From: a virus
DNA: 23,781 bases
Virus record (IMG/VR): IMGVR_UViG_3300044633_000091
Coordinates: 1-23,781 of that record
Reading direction: 5' to 3' (one strand)
Numbering within the stretch: position 1 is the first letter of the stretch; each line of letters opens with the position of its first letter. The translations under genes were made by a program, and so were the position numbers. Shown here in pieces: positions 17,226 through 22,778 of this stretch. The notes beneath the pieces were generated by a model. That model was not told where the DNA came from and searched no databases. It saw only the letters and a list, made by a program, of their open reading frames with translations.

Positions 17226-17430
17226 ATCTTTGATCAATAATAGTCTGGGTGTCGTGGAGTTTCTTGTACTTGAGTTTGATCTTATACAAAGTATCCAACT
17301 CTTTTTGCACGATCCGTATTGCAGGGCCATGGGTTACCTCCTTTGTTTTTGGCACGGCAAACTCTAGGTATACCATACCACAGAAGATCAGTAACAGTAG
17401 CAGCAATATAGATGCATTACTCTTCGACAT
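17128..17430 (-). CDS. Small membrane protein, possible inner-membrane spanin partner
   Basis: 100 residues from ATG at 17430 (MSKSNASILL); an upstream in-frame start at 17457 would lengthen overlap with the holin-like gene. Residues about 7-25 are a single transmembrane segment (LLLLLLIFCGMVYLEF). The rest is soluble and basic, with KELDTLYKIKLKYKKLHD likely helical. An N-terminal anchor with a periplasmic helix is the expected shape of an i-spanin. The start overlaps the holin-like gene by 14 nt, and its last 98 nt contain the start of the next gene in a different frame. Cys83 and Cys98 could form disulfides in the periplasm. Function is inferred from topology and place. Confidence 0.55.
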   Translation of the reverse strand: MSKSNASILLLLLLIFCGMVYLEFAVPKTKEVTHGPAIRIVQKELDTLYKIKLKYKKLHDTQTIIDQRYDTIYLTLAGDTSCGATKRLIAMHRFLDSCGK

Positions 17431-17653
17431 CGTTTTTCTTTCCGCTGAACTTGTCAATGGATGTAAAGCCTAGCGATAGGATGGTCACCCACTCTACTGC
17501 CTCTACTAGTTCTTTTGATGGCGCGATGTCCTGTGGTGACATGGAGTTGTGAGCCATGGTGCCAAATAAAACAAATGCACCGATGATGCCAACAAAACGT
17601 TTAGACGACCACTGGCCTTTGTCTCCTTTGAAAATATCGAGTATCTTTTTCAT
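17417..17653 (-). CDS. Holin-like two-helix membrane protein
   Basis: 78 residues from ATG at 17653, sharing 4 nt with the upstream gene. Two hydrophobic segments are visible, RFVGIIGAFVLFGTMAHNS (about residues 19-37) and VEAVEWVTILSLGFTSIDKF (about 51-70), separated by a short polar loop. The N-terminus is basic (MKKILDIFKGDKGQWSSKR) and the C-terminus charged (KKNDVEE). Such small two-helix proteins with KRF-type entry into helix 1 and an xxSIDKF end are typical phage holins. It would permeabilise the inner membrane and set lysis timing. The M15-like peptidase lies three genes downstream in the same unit, supporting the call. Confidence 0.7.
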   Translation of the reverse strand: MKKILDIFKGDKGQWSSKRFVGIIGAFVLFGTMAHNSMSPQDIAPSKELVEAVEWVTILSLGFTSIDKFSGKKNDVEE

Positions 17654-17907
17654 TTCTGATTTTCTTTTAACATATCAATAAATTGGTCACGCTGATCCAT
17701 TAAATACTTTTCTCTTGCGATCATACGTTCACGTTCAGCGTCCACAATCGTATTGATGTACTCTTGTTTTTCTTTGACCACTGAATCGTATCGATCTAAT
17801 TGCTGTTGGAATATTTGGTTCTGATAGTATAGACCACCGATCATAAGTATGATAGTAAAGGACTGATCCTTTAACTTGTCAACGAATGTAGTGGCTACTG
17901 TACTCAT
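17650..17907 (-). CDS. Membrane-anchored coiled-coil protein
   Basis: 85 residues from ATG at 17907 (1 nt TGATG overlap with the previous stop). A hydrophobic segment near residues 16-28 (FTIILMIGGLYY) is followed by a highly charged helix (VVKEKQEYINTIVDAERERM, then REKYLMDQRDQFIDMLKENQ). This is the layout of an inner-membrane protein with a long helical rod, as in i-spanins or some holin partners. It is coded directly before the holin-like gene, so a lysis role is plausible but not shown. No signal cleavage site is evident. Confidence 0.6.
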   Translation of the reverse strand: MSTVATTFVDKLKDQSFTIILMIGGLYYQNQIFQQQLDRYDSVVKEKQEYINTIVDAERERMIAREKYLMDQRDQFIDMLKENQK

Positions 17908-18053
17908 CAGCCCTGACCTTTGTATTTTTTGACGTAATTTTTAGAGGTCTTCAATGAGGAACTCTTCTTCTTTGAAACAACGCCGGGCCTTTTGGTAGGA
18001 GCCTTTGGCTTCCACTTGGCTGTCTCTTTGATTGACTTAACCTTTGTTGCCAT
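17907..18053 (-). CDS. Short basic peptide, unknown function
   Basis: 48 residues from ATG at 18053 (TAATG overlap with the upstream stop), ending in TGATG with the next gene. It is very rich in Lys and Ser (KWKPKAPTKRPGVVSKKKSS), with a C-terminal KNYVKKYKGQG and no acidic residue except one Glu. It has no hydrophobic core and is probably disordered. Both ends coupled to neighbours within a tight operon support it as a real gene. Comparable basic peptides occur at 22610..22735. Binding to nucleic acid or to anionic envelope material is possible; neither is demonstrated. Confidence 0.65.
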   Translation of the reverse strand: MATKVKSIKETAKWKPKAPTKRPGVVSKKKSSSLKTSKNYVKKYKGQG

Positions 18054-18403
18054 TATTTCATTCCGTTTAGTCGTAACATGTTTTCAATAGATGCGGTGTC
18101 CATATCAGCCATTGCCGTGTCGATCCCCATGTACATCATGGTATTTGCATACTTGGCGGCCTTGGCTTCCGCCTTCTTTACATCCTCTTTTAATGCTTCC
18201 TTTTCCGCAACCTTTGATTCAACCATCTTTGCATTCATGCTCTGTGCCATTTTAGTGACTTCTCCCGCACTTTCTACATTTTTTGACACCTTGCTAAGCA
18301 ACGCATCTATTTCATCGATTGTAGGGGTTTGTCTTGCGTTTGCAATTGTGAACACATAACCCGTCATAAATAGGGCGGTAAAAACTAATAATGCCGTTCT
18401 CAT
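18053..18403 (-). CDS. Secreted coiled-coil protein, unknown function
   Basis: 116 residues from ATG at 18403, sharing ATGA with the upstream gene. The N-terminus is a signal peptide or anchor (MRTALLVFTALFMTGYVFTI, then ANARQ with an Ala-Asn-Ala cleavage-like site). The mature part is a Lys/Glu/Ala-rich helix (SKVAEKEALKEDVKKAEAKA) with a Met-rich end (MMYMGIDTAMADMD). The strong periodicity suggests a coiled coil outside the cytoplasm. An upstream in-frame ATG at 18457 would lose the signal peptide start and overlap the neighbour, so 18403 is chosen. It may be a periplasmic lysis or envelope factor, given the surrounding membrane genes. Confidence 0.65.
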   Translation of the reverse strand: MRTALLVFTALFMTGYVFTIANARQTPTIDEIDALLSKVSKNVESAGEVTKMAQSMNAKMVESKVAEKEALKEDVKKAEAKAAKYANTMMYMGIDTAMADMDTASIENMLRLNGMK

Positions 18404-18681
18404 AGTTTCTTCATTGTTTGCATTATACGAATCTCGGTCATGGCAGATGCCAAGCATGAGTCAGATCTCTTAAGGGCGTACGTCAATTTATCAATCTTGA
18501 TATCAAGAGCATCTATCTTTTGATTGCTTTTGTCGATCTGCTCTTTATAGCCCGAGCGAAGGTCCATATACAAATAGCTAACAGCCAGCAGCATGCAAAA
18601 AGCCACGGCAGCAATTGGGTTCTTACGAAATTCCGAAAAGGAAATTGGAAGTGCATTTGGTTTTACTTTTGGGGCGGTCAT
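18400..18681 (-). CDS. Membrane-anchored coiled-coil protein
   Basis: 93 residues from ATG at 18681, overlapping the preceding stop (TAATG). A single transmembrane segment lies at about residues 23-40 (IAAVAFCMLLAVSYLYMDL) after a short polar N-terminus. It is followed by a heptad-like helix (KEQIDKSNQKIDALDIKIDK). The layout is again that of a type II membrane protein with an extracytoplasmic coiled coil. With 17650..17907 and 17128..17430 it makes three such proteins in one lysis-type unit. It could be a spanin or a superinfection factor; sequence alone does not decide. Confidence 0.65.
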   Translation of the reverse strand: MTAPKVKPNALPISFSEFRKNPIAAVAFCMLLAVSYLYMDLRSGYKEQIDKSNQKIDALDIKIDKLTYALKRSDSCLASAMTEIRIMQTMKKL

Positions 18682-18977
18682 TATTCAGTAGGGGGGAATG
18701 GTGGTGATGGTGGTGGAACATACTCGCCAACGGGCAAATCTAAAACCCATGCGTATTCACTCGCCGCACTTGCACCCACCATCGGATAAATGGCTTTCAT
18801 TGATGTCCAAGTTCCGTCAGCCTTCATTTGAACCACTAAGGTATTCACAGCCGTCTTCTCGGTCAAAGTAAGTGTTCCACCGGCGGCAGTAACACGGGCA
18901 AAGAATGCGGCGGCGTCTACATCGTAACCACTCGCAGCCCCCGCCATAAATCCAATACCGATGCCGATGCCGATCAT
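18681..18977 (-). CDS. Small protein with phage tail adaptor-type helical domain
   Basis: 98 residues from ATG at 18977, 2 nt after the previous stop. It opens with MIGIGIGIGF, coded by a tandem hexamer. Residues about 18-70 (FFARVTAAGGTLTLTEKTAV, NTLVVQMKADGTWTSMKAIY, PMVGASAAS) match a helical domain frequent in Bacteroidota phage fibre and tail proteins, with the pattern TexxAVNxLVxxlKadGxWxkMKAiYPxVGxxA. In large proteins this domain sits ahead of fibre domains; here it is nearly the whole protein. The end is a Pro-rich tail (GEYVPPPSPPFPPTE), which may mediate attachment. An anchor or chaperone for the neighbouring spike/fibre proteins is the natural guess. Confidence 0.65.
   Translation of the reverse strand: MIGIGIGIGFMAGAASGYDVDAAAFFARVTAAGGTLTLTEKTAVNTLVVQMKADGTWTSMKAIYPMVGASAASEYAWVLDLPVGEYVPPPSPPFPPTE
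18951..18974 (-). repeat. Short GGCATC-type tandem repeat at a gene start
   Basis: Codons 2-9 of the gene at 18681..18977 are ATC GGC ATC GGC ATC GGT ATT GGA, an imperfect ATCGGC tandem giving four Ile-Gly pairs right after the start codon. Such hexamers can expand or contract in frame. Confidence 0.7.
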
Positions 18978-18979
18978 GA

Positions 18980-19246
18980 TTACCAGAGAGCTATGATGCT
19001 TGTCGCTGTAGTCCCTGTCGCCCACACGCGCAGGACTTGGACAGGAACAAAAGTACCTCCGTTGATTCCAACAAAAGTAACGTCATCGCCGCCAGCAGTT
19101 AATACACGAACGTCGCCGGATCCGCCAACGTATAATACGCATCCATTGTTTCCTATTCCACTCTGGGTGGAAACACTAGGAATATCCACTGTATCACTCG
19201 GTGTTACAGCAGATGCTCTACTGACTTGAAGTTTCTGATAGGCCAT
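18980..19246 (-). CDS. Spike base-like protein (RCAP_rcc01079-type)
   Basis: 88 residues from ATG at 19246 (MAYQKLQVSRASAV); the longer in-frame start at 19363 would run through the terminator and promoter and is rejected. The core TPSDTVDIPS, then CVLYVGGSGDVRVLTAGGDD, then TFVGINGGTFVPVQVLRVWA followed by TGTTATSIIALW, follows the small spike-base family first described for the gene transfer agent protein RCAP_rcc01079. That family is a compact beta domain that carries head spikes or fibres. A paralogue lies at 21437..21796, with the same order of motifs. It is the first gene after a terminator and promoter. Role by family resemblance. Confidence 0.72.
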   Translation of the reverse strand: MAYQKLQVSRASAVTPSDTVDIPSVSTQSGIGNNGCVLYVGGSGDVRVLTAGGDDVTFVGINGGTFVPVQVLRVWATGTTATSIIALW

Positions 19247-19263
19247 CGATTTGTTCTTTGGTA

Positions 19264-19291
19264 CAAATATATGGATTTTAAATAAAACAAA
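19264..19291 (-). promoter_or_regulatory. Bacteroidota-type promoter: TTTG, 16 nt, TATATTTG
   Basis: The -7 element TATATTTG (19264..19271) lies 17 nt before the ATG at 19246. A TTTG at 19288..19291, supplied by the T-tract of the terminator, stands 16 nt upstream, slightly short of the usual spacing. It would serve the spike/lysis unit. Confidence 0.65.
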
Positions 19292-19319
19292 AATACCACT
19301 CTGTGATTGGAGTGGTATT
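19280..19319 (-). terminator. Intrinsic terminator after 19344..19502
   Basis: On the minus strand AATACCACTC and GAGTGGTATT make a perfect 10 bp stem around an 8 nt loop (19292..19319), followed by TTTGTTTTATTT. It starts 24 nt after the stop of the 52-residue gene. Confidence 0.92.
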
Positions 19320-19343
19320 GTTTGATTGTGTTGTTGATTGTGG

Positions 19344-19502
19344 TTACTCTTCAGTGATCTCACCGAACTCTACATCCGGTTGACCATTGATGTGTTCCAA
19401 TGCTTTAACAATGTTTGTTACTTCGACTAAGCCGAAGCATCCCTTTGAGATTGCGATGTGCAACGCTTCCGATACGATTTGATTTGCTGTTTTATTGTCC
19501 AT
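19344..19502 (-). CDS. Small protein of unknown function
   Basis: 52 residues from ATG at 19502 to TAA at 19344. The sequence (KTANQIVSEALHIAISKGCF, then GLVEVTNIVKALEHI, then NGQPDVEFGEITEE) is amphipathic and helical with an acidic tail. There is no membrane segment or signal. It fills the gap between the DUF7936-like gene (6 nt upstream) and a strong terminator, and its codon use is ordinary, so it is very likely real. Similar short helical proteins occur next to fibre genes in Bacteroidota phages, to my recollection. No function can be assigned. Confidence 0.7.
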   Translation of the reverse strand: MDNKTANQIVSEALHIAISKGCFGLVEVTNIVKALEHINGQPDVEFGEITEE

Positions 19503-19508
19503 GATTTT

Positions 19509-19856
19509 TTATGCTTCTGTTACTGGGGCTGGAGCCCATGGTAGTGGCTGGCTTTGTGGTGTTACGGGAGGATTGATTTGTGAATCAATCTGTCCTTGAA
19601 TACACGCTTCTAAATTAGATACTCCATCTACGCCCAATTCGTCTTGAATCCAACCAATTACGATGTCATTGGTTAAATCTTCGTAAGGTACGAAAGGGGT
19701 TACAGATTCCGTATTAAAACGGGCTATGTTTGAAAGTGAGGCGGTGTACTCACCATCTACTCCTACTACTTCATAGTTAGCGATAACTACGTAGTTTTGT
19801 TCCCCGTCTATTGTTTCTGTGTAGAGGGCGGTTACGTTCCAAGTGTAAGTTGTCAT
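19509..19856 (-). CDS. DUF7936-like phage protein
   Basis: 115 residues from ATG at 19856. It begins TTYTWNVTALYTETIDGEQN with strands through YVVIANYEVVGVDGEYTASL, continues with VTPFVPYEDLTNDIVIGWIQ and ends in a Pro-rich tail containing PLPWAPAPV. This order (TYTW start, F-x-P-F/Y-x-x-L-T-x-x-x-V-x-GWIQ, LPWAP end) is that of the DUF7936 family, found in many tailed phages next to tail fibre or adhesin genes. The function is unknown; a fibre accessory or assembly role is suggested by location alone. It follows the large repeat fibre gene by 19 nt and precedes a small helical gene. Confidence 0.75.
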   Translation of the reverse strand: MTTYTWNVTALYTETIDGEQNYVVIANYEVVGVDGEYTASLSNIARFNTESVTPFVPYEDLTNDIVIGWIQDELGVDGVSNLEACIQGQIDSQINPPVTPQSQPLPWAPAPVTEA

Positions 19857-19875
19857 ATTGCGAATTTAGTTAATT

Positions 19876-21420
19876 TTAGGCTAAAAGTATCTTTTGTGCT
19901 ACTCCGTTAATTATTACATTCCAAACTTTACTTGATGCGTTTACTTCTACGTTTACTGCACCCGCGTTATATGTAGCATCGCCTACTACAAATTGATTAT
20001 TACCCGTTGCAGTTGCATTTATACCTAAAATTATACAACTATCATAATTAGCCGATTGGGTATTACGCCCAATAGCAGTATTATAAGAACCCGTTGTATG
20101 ATTTGATAAAGCAAGATAACCAAACGCAGTATTATAAGCACCCGTTGTATTGCTCGTTAACGCTTGTAATCCTACTGCGGTACATTGAAATCCCGTTGTG
20201 TTGGCTTTTAACGATTGATACCCTATCGCAGTTATACCCGTTCCACTCGTATTAGTAAACCCTGCCTCATAACCTACGGCAACGTTGTTGTCGGCGGTGT
20301 TGTTTAATAAACTATTTGTACCTACTGAAGTGTTAGAATTACCCGTTGAATTTGATAACAAAGAACCTCTACCAACTGCCGTATTACTTGTTCCGTTATT
20401 GGAAACTAACGAAAATAATCCAACTGCGGTATTATCTCCGCCTGTTATATTAGAACTTAATGCTTGATAACCTAATGCCGTGTTATTTGTTCCCGTTGTG
20501 TTCAAACGCAACGCTTGATAAACGATTGCAGTTAAACCTACCGCACTCGTATTACTATACCCCGCCTCAAAACCTACTGCGGTATTGTTGGATGCGGTGT
20601 TGTTGTATAAGGCACTACGACCTATTGCGGTTATATTACTTCCGCTTGTATTTGTTAGTCCTGCTTCAAAACCTACTGCGGTGTTACTTGATGCAGTATT
20701 GTTATATAAAGCACTTTGCCCTATTGCAGTATTACTACTTCCTGTTAAGTTTGAAAATAACGATGCTAACCCAATGGCAGTATTACTACTACCTGTTGAG
20801 TTTGTTGATAACGCTAATCCTCCAACTGATGTATTAAATGTTCCACTCGTATTAACAAACAACGCATCCACACCCACACCCACGTTGTAACTTCCGCTTG
20901 TGTTGGCTCGTAACGAACGATAACCCAATGCGGTGTTATTGCTATTGGTGTTGTTTTCAAGTGATAAATACCCTACGCCTGTGTTATTTGTGCCTGTTGA
21001 GTTTAAGCGTAACGCCAAAGCACCCAATCCCGTATTACCTGTGCCTGTACTATTGAATCTATTTGCGTGCTTACCCAGGGCTGTATTAAAGCTACCTGTA
21101 CTATTAGTAAACAAAGCATCATGTCCTATACCGGTATTACTGGCCCCGGTAGTATTGGCTGTTAAAGCTGAATCACCAAAAGCCGCGCTATCTGATCCGG
21201 TAGTATTACTATCTAATGCGCCACCGCCAAAAGCAGTGTTGCTAGTAATTGCACCTGCTCCATAGTTGGTCAAGGCTGTAGTAGATACCAACAGAGGCAG
21301 GTCATTGCCATTACCGTCGGACAAGTATCTTAGCGTACCACTGAGTGGTAAGTTGTCTGAAAGTTTTATCAGAGACGGGTACGTGTTCTGAGGGGTAGTA
21401 TTAAATAAAGAAGTTCCCAT
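19876..21420 (-). CDS. Repeat-rich tail fibre / adhesin (YadA head-like repeats)
   Basis: 514 residues from ATG at 21420. After an N-terminal domain of about 55 residues (including LIKLSDNLPLSGTLRYLSDG, a likely virion attachment segment), residues about 61-461 are built from roughly two dozen units of 15-18 residues with the pattern NTAxGxxALxxNTTGxx. The same motif forms left-handed beta-rolls in trimeric autotransporter heads of the YadA type, so a trimeric fibre shaft is likely. The last 53 residues lack repeats (NNQFVVGDATYNAGAVNVEV, ending VWNVIINGVAQKILLA) and may fold as a trimer tip. There is no autotransporter anchor, so it is not a bacterial adhesin gene but a phage fibre. Probable role: host surface binding. 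Confidence 0.82.
   Translation of the reverse strand: MGTSLFNTTPQNTYPSLIKLSDNLPLSGTLRYLSDGNGNDLPLLVSTTALTNYGAGAITSNTAFGGGALDSNTTGSDSAAFGDSALTANTTGASNTGIGHDALFTNSTGSFNTALGKHANRFNSTGTGNTGLGALALRLNSTGTNNTGVGYLSLENNTNSNNTALGYRSLRANTSGSYNVGVGVDALFVNTSGTFNTSVGGLALSTNSTGSSNTAIGLASLFSNLTGSSNTAIGQSALYNNTASSNTAVGFEAGLTNTSGSNITAIGRSALYNNTASNNTAVGFEAGYSNTSAVGLTAIVYQALRLNTTGTNNTALGYQALSSNITGGDNTAVGLFSLVSNNGTSNTAVGRGSLLSNSTGNSNTSVGTNSLLNNTADNNVAVGYEAGFTNTSGTGITAIGYQSLKANTTGFQCTAVGLQALTSNTTGAYNTAFGYLALSNHTTGSYNTAIGRNTQSANYDSCIILGINATATGNNQFVVGDATYNAGAVNVEVNASSKVWNVIINGVAQKILLA
20038..21240 (-). repeat. In-frame ~51 bp tandem repeat array coding for the fibre shaft
   Basis: About 24 diverged units of 45-54 bp encode the NTAxGxxAL..N..G motif. 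A higher-order block (NNTA.NNTAVGFEAG..NTSG, then TAIG..AL) occurs three times, indicating duplication of multi-unit segments. One unit has Val in place of the conserved Gly (TAIVYQAL). Opposite-strand open frames across this array are by-products of the repeat. Confidence 0.9.
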
Positions 21421-21436
21421 ATTATTATTTTCTTAG

Positions 21437-21796
21437 TTAAGGTAAGCAATCGTTCCAATGTGTGTTCCAATCTTGCCACAAGATGCTGATGTTCTGCCAT
21501 ACATCCGTAGACCAGCAGCCATCACTGCTACCGCCAACCATGTCAACGGCAATAATGTACGCAGCAGTTGTGCCCGTAGCAAAGACCCATGACGTATGAA
21601 CTGGAATGAATGTGCCTGATGGAATACCAGTGAATGTGACGTTGTCACCACCCACCGTTAGTATATGCACATTGCCACCCACACCCACATACAGACAACT
21701 ACTACGATTGCTCGTGTTTAGGCTTTGCTGTAAACTCTCCGTGTCGGAAGGAGTTATCAAAGCCCCATGATAGTGCTGTAGTTGTTGGACTGGCAT
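21437..21796 (-). CDS. Spike base-like protein, second copy with extended C-terminus
   Basis: 119 residues from ATG at 21796. Residues about 12-85 repeat the motif order of the protein at 18980..19246: ITPSDTESLQQSLNTSN, CLYVGVGGNVHILTVGGDNV, TFTGIPSGTFIPVHTSWVFA, TGTTAAYIIAVD. Unlike its 88-residue relative it adds about 35 residues rich in Trp, Asp and Ser (STDVWQNISILWQDWNTHWN), which may carry a fibre or bind a receptor. It lies immediately upstream of the repeat fibre gene (16 nt), so it probably forms the base to which that fibre, or another, attaches. Assignment is by pattern to the RCAP_rcc01079 spike base family. Confidence 0.7.
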   Translation of the reverse strand: MPVQQLQHYHGALITPSDTESLQQSLNTSNRSSCLYVGVGGNVHILTVGGDNVTFTGIPSGTFIPVHTSWVFATGTTAAYIIAVDMVGGSSDGCWSTDVWQNISILWQDWNTHWNDCLP

Positions 21797-21803
21797 CGGT
21801 TAT

Positions 21804-21974
21804 TTATTTTTTGTCGTAAGGAAATACCCTATTCAAAGCATCTTTGCGAGCCTTGCAACCGCAGTCATCTGCGCCTACCGCTTTCGCTACCTTCTCAACT
21901 ATAGCCTTTACGCCGGTAGCCGTAGTGATCTTCTCAATGGTGTCTCCTAATCCTTTGCTTTTATTTTCCATCAT
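21804..21974 (-). CDS. Small Cys-containing phage protein (CGC...LN..FPY type)
   Basis: 56 residues from the first of two consecutive ATGs at 21974 (or 55 from 21971). The N-terminal half is helical (KGLGDTIEKITTATGVKAIV), and the C-terminus carries the motif ADDCGCKARKDALNRVFPYD. Proteins ending in DCGC-x-x-R-x-x-x-LN-x-x-FPY are common in Bacteroidota phages, without known function. Only two cysteines are present, so a zinc site would need a second chain. The longer open frame to 22208 overlaps the upstream gene fully and has an Arg-rich implausible N-terminus, so the short start is used. Confidence 0.75.
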   Translation of the reverse strand: MMENKSKGLGDTIEKITTATGVKAIVEKVAKAVGADDCGCKARKDALNRVFPYDKK

Positions 21975-21984
21975 GCAAATATAA

Positions 21985-22320
21985 TTAAACTTTTGATACT
22001 CTATTGCCCATACCAACCCTACTCTTCTCCGCCTTCTTGGCAGCCAACTTGCTAGGGCTGATTTCTGATCTTGTCTTTGGAGTCTGTGCAGATATCTTCT
22101 TGGTCGGACGGCAGTACTCGTTCTTGCCACCTGCCCCACACGCCTTGCCACTCTTTGTGTCCACCCACTTCTCTGCCTGCCACCTCTTGAGGCTTGTGCC
22201 TTTCTCACTTTTGTTTACAACGCCCGATCCCTTGCGGCACTTGGCGATTGCCTGTGATGCCCGCGCAGATGGGAACACATCGTACTGCGCCTTGACTTTT
22301 TTGTAGCATGCGTCTTTCAT
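21985..22320 (-). CDS. DUF5872-like basic protein
   Basis: 111 residues from ATG at 22320 (TGATG overlap with the upstream stop). It opens MKDACYKKVKAQYDVFPSAR followed by ASQAIAKCRKGSG, then LKRWQAEKWVDTKSGKACGA, then EYCRPTKKISAQTPKTRSEI and an Ala/Lys-rich end. This order (CYxKVKxxYxVFPSAxAS-AxAKCRK, W-x-D-x-x-T/SGK-x-CG, CRPTKRxxxxTPxTxxEL) is that of small basic DUF5872-type proteins found in phages and large DNA viruses. Its four or more cysteines could hold a metal ion. The function is unknown; a virion core or DNA-associated role is a guess from charge. Confidence 0.72.
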   Translation of the reverse strand: MKDACYKKVKAQYDVFPSARASQAIAKCRKGSGVVNKSEKGTSLKRWQAEKWVDTKSGKACGAGGKNEYCRPTKKISAQTPKTRSEISPSKLAAKKAEKSRVGMGNRVSKV

Positions 22321-22610
22321 CAGTACTTCCCTTTTTTACTTTTGGGAGACGGGGTAGTTGATCCACCCGGGCCTGCCCACAAATTCTTACACGACCAGTA
22401 ACGAGGCGTTAACTTGTCGTTTGCTGTGTCACAAGAATGGCGCGCCTTGAAAGACTTACGGGCAGCAGCGGAATAATTATTTCCGTAGCCCTCGGCGCCA
22501 AAATGCAGGAGTTTCTCCTTGCCATTAGCACACCCCTTCACCATCTTCTTCTTGCCTGGCCTATCCGATGGGACAGGGCGGTTGCACGCCATCTTGGACT
22601 TGTCAGCCAT
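22320..22610 (-). CDS. Small basic Cys/Arg-rich conserved viral protein
   Basis: 96 residues from ATG at 22610 (TAATG overlap with the upstream stop). The central segment LLHFGAEGYGNNYSAAARKS followed by FKARHSCDTANDKLTPRYWS and CKNLW matches a motif (hHFGxxGY...RKSFxARHxCD...TxRYWxCKxLW) that I recognise from many phage and giant-virus small proteins. It has three to four cysteines and a high net positive charge with a Lys-rich end (SPKSKKGKY). It is coded as a coupled pair with the DUF5872-like protein, as such proteins often are. No activity is known to me; a packaged or head-interior protein is possible. Confidence 0.72.
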   Translation of the reverse strand: MADKSKMACNRPVPSDRPGKKKMVKGCANGKEKLLHFGAEGYGNNYSAAARKSFKARHSCDTANDKLTPRYWSCKNLWAGPGGSTTPSPKSKKGKY

Positions 22611-22735
22611 TAATAACCTTTCTTTTTGACATCGCCTTTTTTGGCCATGCCCATGATCATTTTCTTCGCGCCTGCTTTAGCAACAGGAGTTTTGCCCGTC
22701 TTAACGGTAACTGTTTTTTTCATTGTAGTTTTCAT
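22610..22735 (-). CDS. Short Lys-rich peptide, unknown function
   Basis: 41 residues from ATG at 22735 (an internal ATG at 22723 would give 37). The sequence is basic throughout (KKTVTVKTGKTPVAKAGAKK, then KKGDVKKKGY), with a short Met-rich turn (MIMGMAKK). It ends in TAATG shared with the next gene and follows a divergent -7 element by 20 nt, so it is probably the first gene of the unit. The composition resembles histone-tail or protamine-like peptides; DNA binding is an inference only. Confidence 0.65.
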   Translation of the reverse strand: MKTTMKKTVTVKTGKTPVAKAGAKKMIMGMAKKGDVKKKGY

Positions 22736-22751
22736 GATTGTAGTATTTTTG
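22723..22751 (+). promoter_or_regulatory. Promoter for the plus-strand gene: TTG, 18 nt, TATTTTTG
   Basis: On the plus strand TATTTTTG (22744..22751) fits TAnnTTTG, and a TTG at 22723..22725 stands 18 nt upstream, the usual Bacteroidota spacing. The ATG at 22779 is 27 nt downstream. The -33 element lies inside the opposite gene's first codons. Confidence 0.6.
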
Positions 22752-22755
22752 CATA

Positions 22756-22763
22756 CAAATATA
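22756..22763 (-). promoter_or_regulatory. Divergent -7 element TATATTTG
   Basis: TATATTTG on the minus strand ends 20 nt before the ATG at 22735 and is only 4 nt from the plus-strand -7 element. No clear -33 TTG is present; TTTC lies at about the right distance. The two polymerase sites cannot be occupied together. Confidence 0.55.
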
Positions 22764-22778
22764 ATCAAATCTAATTAA

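Noticed and set aside
19247-19363. N-terminal extension of the spike base-like protein to 19363.
   Set aside because: It would be coded by the terminator and promoter sequence; the protein pattern begins at MAYQKLQ (19246).
20285-21265. Several plus-strand open frames across the fibre gene.
   Set aside because: They are antisense to the in-frame repeats, rich in Pro/Leu/Val from the reverse of the NTAxG codons, and have no start context.
21976-21983. TATATTTG on the minus strand 1 nt before the ATG at 21974.
   Set aside because: It would start transcription inside the coding sequence, lacks a -33 TTG and overlaps an operon gap of 10 nt. Probably chance in AT-rich DNA.
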